Below are positions 45,983 to 59,274 of a stretch of 64,000 nucleotides of DNA, one piece after another. The translations under genes and the position numbers were made by a program. Under the pieces are notes generated by a model. The model was not told the origin of the DNA and searched no databases. It saw only the letters and a program-made list of their open reading frames with translations. The stretch lies in the NCBI GenBank assembly GCA_032719365.1, contig CM064864.1, forward strand, positions 1,726,317 to 1,790,316, read 5' to 3'. The stretch is from Prinsepia uniflora. Taxonomy: Eukaryota > Streptophyta > Magnoliopsida > Rosales > Rosaceae. Positions within the stretch are counted from its first letter, which is position 1. The number at the start of each line of letters is the position of its first letter.

Positions 45983-47274
45983 GCTGTCGGTAGATCGAGA
46001 GGATCGAAAGCCTTGAAATTTTGGTAGATTAATGGACTTTGTGTGATCGGTGAGGCTGAAGGAGGCTGTTAGGTTTGCTTCACGGACTAGCAGGTGGAGC
46101 TGCTGTCTGATGATGATTTTCTACGCACACTAATGAAAAATAAAAAAGTAATTTTTTTTCCCTTTCCGTTTATCGACTTGTTTTTGCTTTTCTCTGTGGG
46201 CATATTACTTCTTGTCACTTCAGTTTTGCTTTGAGGAATAAAAGTACTGTTTTTCTACAGTAAGCTTAACGAACAAAATTGTTTCTGATCAAAAAAAAAA
46301 AAACGAACAAAATTGTTTATATACTTCAAGCAAAAATATTATAGGCATTGAATATCAATTTCATCCGTTTAAAAAAATAAATAAATATTTATTTTTAATT
46401 AAAATGTAATAAATTAGAATGTTGTACAAAAGATTTGAATTCCTTGAAATTACGCCATTTTTAGCGATAAGATCCAACCTGTATATATGAGTATATATAT
46501 ATATATATTTTACTATATGAGCATGAGTATATTTTAATAAATTTAGGACTCCAAGGATTAATTTTTTAATAAATAATATATGAGTATATTTTACTATCTC
46601 CATCAATTAAGAGTTATATTATATTTTGTTTAATATTTTATAATTTTTAATATATTTTTGAGTCCTATGTTTGCATTTATTTTAATATTTAGTATATCTT
46701 TTGTTGTAATAAATTAATTTTTAAGTTTACAAAATTTGAATAGTAATATTAAAATTGACTAATTATTTAAATTTAATCAAAATTGTTATTAATTTAAAAG
46801 AAACCCATTTAAATATAGAAATTTAAATGCAACAAGTTAAGCATGGTACAAATATATTATAGGAAAAAAATAGGATTTTTTTTTGCAAGTGATATGAAAA
46901 AATAATTAATTAAAGAAAAAAAATATTACAAACGTCTACAAACGATTATCCAAATTGATCCATTGGAGTAGTTTTTTTGGAGTGGAACATCAGGAAAAGC
47001 AGCAAAGTTTCATGCTGATTCGTGAAAAAGTAGAGATGATTGACCCGTCCACAATTTAAAATGTTCTCCTTCCCTTCTATAGAGAGAGAGCAGAAAAGAA
47101 AAAGGAAAAAAACCGTGAATTTCCCGGTACTTTTTCTAAAATCCATATTCGTCCCCAAAAACCCTCCAAAACCCACTCTCACTTCCACTCTGAGCTAAAA
47201 GGCTCCGACTTTGATCATGAATCCACAACCAGAACAATAACAGTGCGACTGCGAGGAACGACACGCCTTTTCGA
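45983..47274. promoter_or_regulatory. Shared divergent promoter region of SWAP70-like and APC5 genes
   Basis: These 1.29 kb separate two start codons on opposite strands. The two edges (45983-46140 and 47040-47274) are less AT-rich and look like leaders; the core (46300-46930) is very AT-rich and holds a TA repeat at about 46483-46509. No gene is seen between them. Confidence 0.6.
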
Positions 47275-50200
47275 ATGGCTGGGATTGTGAAGCCGCCGGG
47301 GGCTTTCGCGGTGACCCCACACAAAGTTTCCATCTGCATGCTGCTTCAGATCTACGCGCCGCCCGCTCAAATCTCACTTCCCTTTCCTTTCTCGACCGTC
47401 AGCCAGCACAACCGCCTTGGGTTGTTCTTGCTGTCCCTCATTAAGGTACGTTCAGGTTTCAACATTTTCCGTTATTGAAGTTTCAATGTTTGCTTTTCAC
47501 ATATAATTTAATTGCTAAATGCACTTTAACTGTCTTATTTTTAATTAAAGCTTCAATTTTTTCCGTGATTTAATTGCTCATTCAACTTTGCAGTCTTACG
47601 ATGACATTTTTGAGCCTAAATTAGATGAACTTATACATCAATTGAGGGAAGTTGGGGGTTTATTGAACTATTGGTTAACCGACCATTTAACCAGTAGGCT
47701 GTCGTCTCTGTCTTCGCCTGATGATTTGTTTAACTTCTTTAGTGATATGCGAGGTGAGCTCGTGGTTAGTATCGTTGTTTTTGTTGAATTTTTGTTGTAC
47801 TTACTCGCTGATATTCTCTTGTATGATGTTTTTCTTTAGGGATCCTTGCCGGCCCTGAGGCTGGTGTTATTGAAGATGACCAGGTTATTCTGGATCCAAA
47901 TAGCCACCTGGGGATGTTTCTCCGTCGGTGCATACTTGCTTTCAATCTTTTATCCTTTGAGGTATTGGTAGTTCTTTTTTTAATCCTTGCTATTTGTTTT
48001 TCAATTATATCTATATTCTATGGTGTTGAAAATCAGGAAATGTTGCATGCTCACTCAATATTTAGAATCTGCAATGTCATATATGTGGGTTAATGGGGGC
48101 CAAAGGTATCGTCTATTTAGTTTAGAAGCTCAAATTGTAAATGGATGTCTTTATCACCTTTTATCCAAAGTATATCTTTAGCAACCCCATCGATATGTGC
48201 AATGCTTTAAAATGAGTGTTGTTTCTGGTTGGTTATTGTTAGATTTTGCAGTAATGAAGCTCCTAAGAGAACTACCATCTTATATAATTTTGATATTAAT
48301 GCAGGGTGCGTGCCGTCTTTTGACAAGTATAGGGATCTACTCCAAAGAAGCCATCTCAAGTTGTCCTCCATATGAGGCACCTCACTTGGATGATTCTAGT
48401 AATGATTTAGAAACACCTCCAGAATATGAAAACATGGAACTGGAGACTCTTGTTTTTGAGAAAGTCACTGAAGAAATCGAAGCAAAACAAAGAGCTGGTG
48501 GAAGTGTTCCTTTCCATCTTCATATACCCAAAGCACTTGTTGGATTGGTTGAAGGTATAACTACTAGGCATTATTCTTGTGAAGCACATAAAATTGCCAC
48601 AACATCATTTAGGCCTTTGTGCTTGACAACACTAATCTTTGGAAACCTAAGTATAAAGTTATTTCTGAATTAAGCAGGACATACTCCTGATATGGATAAA
48701 GTTATGAATAGTAGAAGCCACTCTACATCTTTGTTGAAATTTGTGAAGCCTGTTAATAGCATTATTTGGGCACCATTTCTAGTGCTCAACATCTTCTTAT
48801 TGAAATCTAATACATCTTGATTTCATGATGACTGGGATTATAGAGTCCAGAAGAAGGTTGAAGGATATCAGGGTACTTTAATTCAGGCAACATCATGGTC
48901 ATTGTGTACATTGATATTCTCTTTTACTCTATAAATCCTTTAGTTTTGAAAGGAAACCTGGCATGCGATGGGATAGACAAAAAAATTATTTGTTAAGTGT
49001 TGTCTGCCTACATTTTCAACTAGCCCAGCTTACTATCTTGGTTTCCTTAATCAACGGATTCCCTCTCAACTATGATGCTTTCAAATTTCATTGTGATTGC
49101 ACTCATGATCATGCACGATACGAACTAACATGCAGATATTGAGGTCCCAGGAGACCCAGATTTCAAACATGGTGGAAAGCATAAAGAAGCTTGTCATTAT
49201 GCACATTCTACAAGCAACTCATTGAGAGATCTTGAGCCTAATGGTGGGATATTCCTACGGACAAACTGGCAGATACAAGGTTTTCTACAGGAGCAAGCTG
49301 ATGCACTTGAAAAGTAAGTAATGCATATATCTATCAAACTTCTGTTTTCCTGTTTGTTTTTTATGTTTGTTTTTTATACTTTAGGTTGTACTGATCTAAA
49401 TTAATAATCCTTTGGTAGGCAGGGGAGTTGTTTCTCTTTAAACTCTTTTGAACTTATGTTAAGGCAGCTTCAAAAACTGGCACCAGAGCTACATCGTGTT
49501 AGCAACTTTAACATATGTTTTTCTTGTTTGGTAGTTTTTGTTGTATTTGCACTCAATAATTTGTTGATTTTTTCATTTTTGTTGGAATTTGATGCAGGTT
49601 CACTTCTTGCGTTACTTGAATGGTTTGTATCATGATGATTATTTTGATGCTTTGGAGAATCTTCACCGTTATTTTGATTACAGGTATGTTGGTAATTAGT
49701 TTTTAGTTTTTAGATACTTAATAATTTTATAACCTAATACATTGATTGTAAATTGGAAATGGTGAGCCATGGATATGCAACTGATGTTCCCATGAAAGGA
49801 GATCATTGTTATGACTGTACATATCACTACGGCTTTTCACAAAGGTCCTACGGAATTCTCCTAATCTTGGTTATCTCAATGAAAGCTAAGCCTGATATAT
49901 GGTGGTGGGCTTAGGTTAAGTCTTCAAAAAACTGTACTTTTATGTTAGATGCATTACTATTTTTGTCCATCATTTGGTCACTTCTAAATGTATTTATATA
50001 AAAAATAACTGATCCAATATATATTGGCACAAAAGTTCAGGGATTGAAGGATTTGATTATGTTCCTCCTCCATTATCCAATAACTCTGGAAGATTTGAAA
50101 TTGCCTTGCTTTGTTTTGGAATGATGCATTTCCATTTTGGCCACCCAAAGCAAGCTTTGGAGGTGAGCGTGAGGAGGGGGTTACAAGCCCCCCAAAAGAA

Positions 50201-53200
50201 CTCAATTTTCCATACTCTCGTCAAGTTATGAATCTTCTTGCCATTAATATTTCTCCTTGTTGTGATAATGTTTTTTTCTTGTTAAAACATTCAGGTTTTC
50301 ACTGAAGCAGTACATATTTCTCAACAGGTAAATTCCTGGGTTAATGTATTCACTTTTATCTCCCTATTTTGTGTCTGACTTTGGCTTTTATGTAACCTTG
50401 TGCATGGCATATATGCAGCTCAGCTAAAAAAAACATTCTGATATTATCCTTCCTTTACATATATATATTGTTTGCTATGGTCTTATGATTTTCACCATTT
50501 GCAGCAAAGTAATGATGTGTGCCTTGCTTACACGTTAGCGGCTATCTGCAATTTGTTGTCCGAAACTGGTATATCTAATACAACTGGAATACTGGGCTCG
50601 TCATATTCACCGTTGACCAGAATAGGCATTTCACTGTCAGTCCAGCAACAACTGTTTGCTCTTTTGAGAGAGTCTCTGAAGAGAGCAGAAACTTTGAAGT
50701 TAAAGCGTTTAGTGGCATCCAATCATCTCGCAATGGCTAAATTTGATTTAACGGTGAGCACAAATTTGCAATCTATTTCTACAGATTCTTAATGTTGACT
50801 CTCTTTGTACTCCTCGCCCCCACCCCCCAAAGCCTAAAGGGTGTATTGTCAATATCATGCTGTTTAGAGTGATAGTAGAGCTATTTCTGATTGCAGAAGT
50901 TATTACTGCACCAAGTCCTTTTAGCATCATCTTCTCATTTTAAGACTTTTTTTTTCCAAATTTTTCTTTAATGGGGATAATCATATAAGCTAATCAGCTA
51001 GTTCGGAGATGCAACAGTGGAGGACATGATACCCAAATTATAATCTTAACTCATGCAAAAAATTTCTGCTTTTAATTATTCTTGGTCACTTTGATTGTCC
51101 ATTAAACACAGAGTGGACTGATTAGTCTTGCCATTGATTATTAGGACTCATTTTGAAAAACAAATAAGTCTTCACTGCTTGGACTTTAGTTCTATTAAAC
51201 AGTGGATTCTGTGTTAAACGTGTCTTCCATATTTGTATTTGAAAATCAGCCAAATTCTTTGGGTTACATCCGTAAGATATATATATATATATATATGTAT
51301 TATATATATGGGATTATTGAACGTAAATCTGTACACGAGCCTATGCAAACAGGGTTAAAAGTGGTAGATAGCCTGGTTCCTATAGGCAGTGGTCAACGAG
51401 AACTTATAATCAGGGACCGACAAATTGGAAAAACAGCTATTGCTATATATATACACATGCCCACAATTGTTCGAATAAGAAAAAGAATGCAAATGCTATG
51501 CTTATTGTTTCTTCTTCTAACACTCTGTTTGGGTGTTTCTTGTCTCCATACACAAATGAAAATTCTTACACTTTTATGCACAGTCCCATATATTTGAAAG
51601 CAAAAGAGTGCACTGATGCATTTTTGACTCGTAGTATACATATAATTTGAGTGGACTTATGGTACTTTTATTATTTTGCTACCTTATGGTATATCTATGC
51701 ACTAAATGTACCTGGCGAGGAATACCTTGAAAACTATGCTGGTCCAGTTCTTCCCTTGAGTTAACATTTTCGGAGGCCTATTGGAATATTGATATATCAC
51801 TAAATAGATGTCTCAGTGAAGATAGTAATAAAATCAGATAATTTTGATCCTTGTGATTATGGTAGCAAGATGGACAGCGAGCTAGGAGACCTCAAATCGA
51901 ACTTTCTTTTTTATTATTAGATGTCAAACAAATCGTAATCAGTTCTCATCATTTGCAGCACGTGCAAGGACCTTTACTCTCATTTGGTCCCAAGGCTTCA
52001 ATGAAGCTCAAAACAAGCCCAGTTAATGTTTGCAAGGTCATGTGGTCCAAGATATTCAATGTTCTTTGATTTCCTAATGTGCCAAGTTGCTTCTTTTCTG
52101 ACGCTGATCCTCCCCACCCCTCTATTGATATAAATCTTCCAGGAACTTAGATTGAGTTCTCAATTGATTAGTGAGTTTGCGGCTGAAACTTCTTCAATGA
52201 CCACTGATGGTGCTTTTAGTACTGCATGGCTTAAGAACTTACACAAGCCAATGGATTCACAATTCTTGTCTCAAGAAAGTGGATCAGGAAGCAATAATGC
52301 TTTCCAGTTTTGCGCACAGCCGAGTTCAGTCCCTGCATCTGTGTTGCAATTAGTAGGCTCTTCATACTTATTCCGTGCAACTGCATGGGAAATATATGGC
52401 AGGTAATCATTAGTAAAGAACTTTCTTGGTTTGACTTAAAAAAAAAAAACCCTGTCTTGGTTTTACTTTTCCTTGCTATGCTGATTGACTAGATTGGTAT
52501 TTGGTATTTCATATTGGAATCATGTACCTCAAGGCATAGACTAATATTGACTAGATTTTGAGTTACTTTGTCATCTGAAATTGTAAAGTTGATGAAGTGA
52601 GATGCCCCTGACAGTTCCTATTTTTATTTATTATTATGATATTAATAATAAAGAATATAGTAAGATTTTTTAAAAAGTATATATGACAGTTATTATACAT
52701 CCTAACAACTTGAGGTTTTAGAAATAGTTGTTTAGAAATAAAATTTAACATTATATCAGAGTGGGGGACACTGATTCCATATCTTTGCTTCTAAAGCCTC
52801 TCAATTATATAGAATTGCACCTGAGCTCTTGTTCTGCAACAGGCTCACAAGTGAGCGAGAGACTTAAATAATAAAATTATTTTTCATTCCTAGTAGTGCG
52901 GGCTTTCTGGGAATAGTGGTAACCACTAAAATTATAAAAATAGGTGTTGTTAGGTTCTGTGCCCAAAAATAAAATTACCATGACATTAGTCGATTTGTTT
53001 TTTATTTTTCTAGGATTCTTGATTTAATTCAAAACCCTAATTTATTTAATTTTAGTGTCATATTACGTTCTGGGACTATGACATCTTGCTTTTTCTAATA
53101 CCTGTTTCTTTTATATGCCATCAGTTCCTCTCTTGCTAGGTTTAATGTACTTATTCATGCAACTTGTTTTCCTGATGTTTCAAGGTAATTTCTGGCTGCA

Positions 53201-55660
53201 AATAAGACTTGCACATCCTGTTTTGGTTTCTTTCCTATAATATTTTAACTTTCCATTTATATGATATATAACTTGAGCTTGGCTATTTCTCGATGTCCTC
53301 AGTTCATCTGACACAGCGGTATCATATATGAAGCTTGTACAATATCTAGCCGTATTTAAAGGATACAAAGGTTAGAGGACATGCTTTAGTACCTTTTCAG
53401 TAGCCTCGATTTATCATTGAACAAAAGTGATAATGTTCCACATGTTCTTTACTTAGATTTGTTTAATATATATATTACATAGTCTTGGGTCCTGACCTCT
53501 CTCCCTCATAAACATGTGCAAATGCTGTTCAACCTGGATGTCTGGTATATTTTGTTTCTCCTTCTTTAGAGGCCTTTTCTGCTCTGAGAATAGCTGCGGA
53601 GAAGTTTTTATCTGTCTCAAAATCACGAATCTTGTTACTGAAACTTCAGCTGCTCCATGAGCGTGCTTTACATAGGTAAGCTTACCAGGTATACCAATTT
53701 CATGAATATCTTGATCCTATTTTTTTTTTTAATGTCTCTGTCGATAGTGACTTTTCCTAATTATCTTTCAGAGGACATTTGAAGTTTGCTCAACAAGTAT
53801 GTGATGAGCTTGGAGTCCTGGCATCATCTGTCATGGGTGTGGACATGGAACTGAAGACAGAAGCAAGCCTTCGAAATGCTCGTACATTGCTTGCAGCAAA
53901 TCAGTTCAGTGAGGTTTGATCTTTACAATACGTTAGCTTCTCACCCTGTTATCAGACTACCTTATAAATGCGTGGCATAACTTTTTCTTAGGTATTTTGA
54001 CATCTAATTGCAGGCAGCAGCTGTAGCACACTCTCTCTTTTGCATGTGTTACAAATTCAATATGCAAGTTGAAATTGCCAGTGTTCTTCTTTTGATAGCT
54101 GAAATCCACAAGGTACAACTTTAAATTCAATGCACAGTGTGGTTGGGGGTTCAAAGTGACTACAAAATTGTTTTCCAAATGATTATCTTTTAGAAAATTG
54201 TGAAAGGGTCTTACCTTTAGCGAACACACCACCCCCCCTATTAAGGATCATATTAATTTTTCCAGGATATCTGATATGCTGGTATAAGTCGTTTCTTATT
54301 TGTTTGCATATACTAGATTGAGTCTGTTTCGGCAGGACATCCTTTCTTTATTTAAGATAGGATGCGTTTAGAAAACCTCATTTGTACTCATTTTTTTCAT
54401 TCAAATTTTCATTTATTCACATGTTGGTTATTTTCGGGTGTAGCATCATCGTGTACAGCTTAGATTTTAAGTTTATGGCCTCAATTTGGTTAAACGCTTC
54501 AGTTTGGGGTTTTAAATATCAAATTTTGCACTATGATACTTGAAACCTAAAACCAAACCTCCAAGCGGTCTTTCTATACCCTAACCAACCCTGTCAATAA
54601 ATGATCAAAGTTGAAGAGAATTGTGTATAAATGAGGTTTTCATCATGCGTCCCGTCGTGTATGGAGAAAATCTGCTACTAGATTAGGGGTTTGGGGTGCA
54701 CGAGCATAATGTTCAGCGAGGAACTAACCATAATTTTTCCACTTTATCTCAGTCCTTTGAATTTGAACTTTTCTTAGCAACCCGTCTTCTTTTTGCATAT
54801 CTATCTGTTTGTTTATTTACAGATTCATACATTAATGTTCTATAAAATTCAAAAAAGGTAACAGTTTTTGTTTTTGTTTTGCTTAAATTTTTTTTCCCCC
54901 CCAGAAATCTGGTAATGCTGTTTTAGGTCTTCCCTATGCATTGGCAAGCCTCTCATTTTGCCAATCGTTTAACCTGGATCTTCTTAAAGCATCAGCCACA
55001 CTCACACTAGCTGAGTTGTGGCTCTCACTTGGATCAAATCATACAAAAAGGGCCTTGAGCCTTATACATGGTGCTTTTCCTTTGATTCTTGGCCAAGGAG
55101 GTTTGGAGCTTCGTGCTCGCGCCTTCATTGTTGAAGCAAAATGCTATCTATCTGATCCAAGCTTTTCCAGTAAGGCAACCATAACCATTTTCTTGTTAAG
55201 GAATTCCCTCATAGCATGTTTAATTGTTTCTTTGCAGCTATCATTGAATTATACTAAGCTATATTATTATTTTTTTTTTTTTCATTAAACAGTTTTCGAA
55301 AATTCTGATCTTGTGCTGGATCCTCTGAGACAAGCTTCAGATGAGCTTCAATTGCTGGAGGTAAGATATACTTATGAATTTGAATATCTGAAACTCATGC
55401 TTTTACTGGTGCTACTAAATATGAACCCTATCAAAATGTTGAATGCTTTGATATCTCATTGTTTTCATTATTGGATTGCAAATGCTTGCGGTTCACAGTA
55501 TCACGAATTGGCGGCTGAAGCTTTCTACTTGACGGCTATGGTATTCGACAGACTGGGAAGCCTAGATGACAGAGAAGAAGCTTCAGCTTCATTTAAGAAG
55601 CACATTTTGGCTCTTGAGAACCCACAAGATGAAGAAGACCCTCTCATCAACATGTTTTGA
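47275..55660 (+). CDS. APC5: Anaphase-promoting complex subunit 5
   Basis: Twenty exons: 47275-47445, 47594-47753, 47840-47961, 48305-48554, 49136-49313, 49419-49497, 49598-49683, 50036-50162, 50295-50327, 50505-50753, 51959-52036, 52143-52402, 53125-53184, 53303-53370, 53570-53675, 53772-53913, 54014-54112, 54905-55169, 55293-55360, 55499-55660. Phases agree and give 920 aa, very near the size I recall for plant APC5. The opening MAGIVKPPGAFAVTPHKVSICMLLQIYAPP and the block LRQLQKLAPELHRVHFLRYLN..YHDDYFDALENLHRYFDY are family hallmarks, followed by TPR-like helical repeats. APC5 is a scaffold subunit of the nuclear APC/C ubiquitin ligase, which drives mitotic exit by marking cyclins and securin. 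Intron 10 (1.2 kb) contains a mitochondrial DNA fragment. A possible extra exon exists around 48677-48752. Confidence 0.95.
51310..51450 (+). pseudogene. Mitochondrial atp1 fragment (NUMT) in intron 10 of APC5
   Basis: The translation GIIERKSVHEPMQTGLKVVDSLVPIGSGQRELIIRDRQIGKTAIAI is the nucleotide-binding (P-loop) part of the ATP synthase alpha subunit. It follows the mitochondrial wording (ERKSVHEPMQTGLK) rather than the chloroplast one (SRRSVYEPLQTGL). Expected residues are altered: KVVD for KAVD, GSGQ for GRGQ, RDRQIGK for GDRQTGK, so the P-loop is damaged. Only about 140 bp is present, with TA microsatellite sequence immediately before it and unrelated sequence after it. It has no start or stop context and lies wholly within an intron. 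Confidence 0.9.
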
Positions 55661-56345
55661 TGGAAGTAATAGTTGTATATTGAATATGTAAAACAAGAAT
55701 GGCCATAGCTGTATAGATTTACCCACCTTTTTTTTTTTGGTGGTACTTGACATGTAACTTGCTTCCTTCCTCAAAAAACAAGGAAATTTGATATTAATTA
55801 ATCATATTTTCGATTAAAATCTAAAGGAAGTTGAGATTTCAAATAAAATTTAGAGAGTACTTTCTAAACTCTTAAATTTTTTCTTTATTGTGAAATTTTT
55901 TAAATCAATCGAAATTCGACTATGTAAGTACATCAATGCTATATTTAGACGAGACAGAATTCTCCCGCCATAGTTTTTACCGGATGGGATTCTGATTTTA
56001 ACCTATTTTGACAGTCCTAGGTATCTCCGCCAGACGGCACGATTGCGAACTTCCAAGTCTCAACTTGCGTCACCCAAAATCCTTCCTCTCCCGCCGAAGT
56101 CACAACTGACCAACTGTGCGAATGAAGACGATTCTCACACGTCTGCGCCACCATCACTCCCCATACCGCAACCATATCCCCACACGTGTCAGCTCAGTCG
56201 GATAACTCTGCGCATGCCACGTCTCATATCACCTTCACCCTCTCCTCTGGTCCACTCTGAGTCTCAGTCACTGCTATATGACCATATCTTCCCTCCTCCA
56301 CCACTACCACCGTCGCTCATTACCACTCCTACCAAAGCGATCGTC
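55661..56345. promoter_or_regulatory. APC5 3' flank and HPPD promoter/leader
   Basis: The first 300 bases are AT-rich and should hold the APC5 3' UTR. From about 56040 the DNA is C-rich and stays open in the HPPD frame. An in-frame ATG at 56214 could add 44 residues (MPRLISPSPSPLVHSES...), like the N-terminal extension in some plant HPPDs, so an alternative targeted form is possible. Confidence 0.55.
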
Positions 56346-58127
56346 ATGGGCCAGGAAAAAGACACCCAATTCAATCTCGTGGGTTTCTCCAACTTCGTCC
56401 GGACCAACCCCCGGTCCGACCGGTTCAAAGTCTACCGCTTTCACCACGTCGAGTTCTGGTCCACTGACGCCACCAACTCCGCCCTTCGATTCTCCTGGGG
56501 ACTCGGCATGCCCATGGTAGCTAAATCGGACCTCTCCACAGGCAATCAAACCCACGCCTCCTATCTCCTCCGCTCCGGCGATCTCAACTTCCTCTTCACT
56601 GCTCCATACTCCCCCACCCTGACTTGGACCAACGACCCGACCCAGTGTAGCAACTCCACCGCATCCATCCCCACCTTCGACCACTCCGCCTCCCGGGCCT
56701 TCTCGGCCACCCACGGCCTCGGCGTCCGCGCCATCGCAATCCAAGTCGGGGATGCCGTGGCGGCCTTCACTGCCAGCGTCGCCCACGGTGCTAAACCATC
56801 GTCTCCACCTATCTTCCTTGACAACCGAGTCACCATCGCTGAGGTCCAGCTCTACGGTGACGTCGTTTTGCGGTACGTCAGCTACTCAATTCCGAGCAAT
56901 CTAACTGACCCGGACCCAAGCCTCTGGTTCCTCCCAGGATTCGAAGCAATAACGTCTTTTCCGCTGGACTTCGGACTCCGCCGTCTGGATCACGCAGTCG
57001 GCAACGTGGAGGATCTCAAATCGGCGGTCGAGTACGTCAAAGGCTTCACCGGGTTTCACGAATTCGCCGAGTTCACGGCCGAGGACGTGGGGACCAGCGA
57101 GAGCGGACTAAACTCCGTCGTTTTGGCCAACAACGAAGAAATGGTTCTGTTTCCGATGAACGAGCCGGTGTACGGGACGAAAAGGAAGAGCCAAATTCAG
57201 ACTTACTTGGAGCACAATGAGGGAGCTGGAGTTCAGCACTTGGCTCTGGTCAGCGAAGACATATTCAGGACGCTAAGGGAGATGAGGAGCCGGAGCAGCA
57301 TAGGAGGATTCCAATTTATGCCGTCGCCGCCGCCGACGTATTACAAAAATTTAAAGAAAAGGGCCGGCGATGTGTTGACTGATGAACAGATAAAGGAGTG
57401 TGAAGAATTGGGGATATTGGTGGACAGAGACGATCAAGGAACCCTGCTTCAAATTTTCACCAAGCCTGTTGGAGATCGGTAATTTTTTTCATCATTTTCT
57501 TTGCTCTCTGAAATGGACCTTCTTTCTTTTATTTTTTATTTTTTAAAGTTTCTACTTTTATGTCAAAAGAGATGATTTTTCCTTCACTCTTTCTCTTCAT
57601 TGAACATAAAAATTTATACTTGGAAGTATTGAACCATGCCATCTATAATTTTTATTTATTTTTGTTAATCTCAGGCTTTATGTATGGTAAGTTAGGCCCT
57701 AAAAGCTTATAGCTTTATGTTCTCTGCATATTTCATGATTCAATTCTCTGTAATGTCCAACTAAGTTCCATGAAAATGAAATATAACTCATTAAATTCAA
57801 GGTTTTTAAAGGTAAAAGTATAAAACATGCACTTCTACCTTCAAAATACTTGCATTTGATGATTTGTTCAACCCAATCGAATATGATACGCTAGCTCATG
57901 TATCAGATTGGACTAATTTGTTGTTGCATCAATTTTACAGGCCAACAATATTTGTGGAGATCATTCAGAGGGTAGGGTGCATGCTTCAGGATGAAGAAGG
58001 GAAGGTTCACCAGAAGGGCGGATGTGGTGGCTTTGGGAAGGGTAACTTCTCTGAGCTTTTCAAATCCATCGAGGAATATGAGAAGACGCTTGAAGCCAGA
58101 CAAACTGCAGAGCTGGCAGCTGTGTGA
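56346..58127 (+). CDS. HPPD: 4-hydroxyphenylpyruvate dioxygenase
   Basis: Two exons, 56346-57478 and 57941-58127, give 439 aa. The start MGQEKDTQFNLVGFSNFVR was chosen because homology begins there; an in-frame ATG at 56214 is an alternative. The enzyme converts 4-hydroxyphenylpyruvate to homogentisate using Fe(II) and O2, the entry to tocopherol and plastoquinone synthesis and to tyrosine breakdown. The fold has two vicinal-oxygen-chelate halves. The three expected iron ligands are visible: His216 (LDHAVGNVE), His298 (GVQHLALV) and Glu384 (PTIFVEIIQRVG), each ten residues before the Arabidopsis numbering. The C-terminal helix that gates the active site (CGGFGKGNFSELFKSIEEYEKTLE) is complete. 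Exon 1 is clearly richer in G+C than surrounding genes. It lies tail-to-tail with the GDSL gene. Confidence 0.97.
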
Positions 58128-59274
58128 ACCGCCTTTGCCGGTGATACTGTAAAATGAGGGAGTTGCTGAAGCCAGGTTCGTACGTTGTAATCAATTTGGC
58201 CACGTTTGGCGAGACGTATTGTATTGGATTTGATAACTCGTCAAATTTGATGTGTTCTGAAGGCTGAAGTTCATGCTTTTTCGTTGTCGAGAAACTTATC
58301 CTTCTAGTCTAATCCTGTTTAAATGAAGAAAGTAACATTTACTTTTAGCTTCAAAATACGTTGGATATAATGAATTATCTATTTCCAATCCAATACGACC
58401 CACCCAACGTGTGCCGGTGTTGAGCAGGTGTCTTATTGTGTATTACAAGCGGTATGGTTGTCACTGTTGGTGCTTATTGATTTAAGCACAAGAACTCCAA
58501 TGTTCATAGTTCTGATTGTATTTGTCAAGTGCAATCAACCACCAACTTTTTCGCTCTGGATATGTTTGTAATAAGAAATTTCAATAATAGAAATCGAAAT
58601 ATTAATTCTTATACTGTAGTCTTGTCTTTGTATTCTTGATTTTCTTTTGGTTTCAAGTAATTGAAAACTAGGGTTAGTGTCTCCTTACGCTTTCTCAGTC
58701 ATTGAGTTCATTGTTTGGTATATTATTATAGAATTTAATATGATGTATGGTGGAGAATTCTTCAAAAATTTCGCTTCATTTTGATTAAAAACTTGGATTC
58801 ATGAAACATCTTGTGGAAACTTCAGTGGCTGTATGCAGATGTATGTTTGTAGGTGTACGGTAGATCATTCTTGTTATCCAATATAGGATTACAGCTTATT
58901 TTGAGTGATGGAAATGCAATGTGGAAGTTTCACTTTCAAGTTATAGTGAGATTAACAGGAAATTAGGAAATAGCCGGGCTGTTTTCCTGTAGTCTCGGAT
59001 CGAGTTACAGAAATTCAATGGTGTTCTCTATCTCTAAAGCTTCCTTCGTTGCATTGAGTCAACACGACGAAGGAAGCTTTAAGGTAGAGAAATGGTCATA
59101 GATGGTGAGGCACTCAGCCTGGCATTGAAGGATGAAACTCAATTTGTAAATGTTTTGCTTCTTGTTCATTCTATCAATGTTTTTTTTCTAGATTTCGATG
59201 ACTTAGAAATAGAATCTTTGAAATTTCATTTCATTAAAAATGGTCTAAACACATTACACACTTTCACAACAGCA
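58128..59274. other. Intergenic region between convergent HPPD and GDSL genes
   Basis: No gene is supported. It should hold both 3' UTRs. A strong hairpin lies at 59025-59090 (separate entry). Confidence 0.6.
59025..59090. repeat. Long hairpin, 24-25 bp arms
   Basis: The left arm is 59025-59049 and the right arm 59067-59090. The inner 15 pairs (AAAGCTTCCTTCGT side) are perfect; outer pairs continue with one bulge to TCTCT/AGAGA. The loop is about 17 bases. It lies about 185 bp downstream of the GDSL stop codon on that gene's strand. Confidence 0.8.

Noticed and set aside
51202..51597. Treating the ATP synthase-like frame as a gene
   Set aside because: Only about 140 bp matches, conserved residues are altered, and it lies inside an APC5 intron; it is a transferred mitochondrial fragment.
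56043..56345. Extending HPPD to an upstream start at 56043
   Set aside because: The first in-frame codon there is not ATG. Homology starts at 56346; the in-frame ATG at 56214 is kept only as an alternative.
56304..56836. Reverse-strand frames opposite HPPD exon 1
   Set aside because: Antisense shadows of a G+C-rich coding exon.
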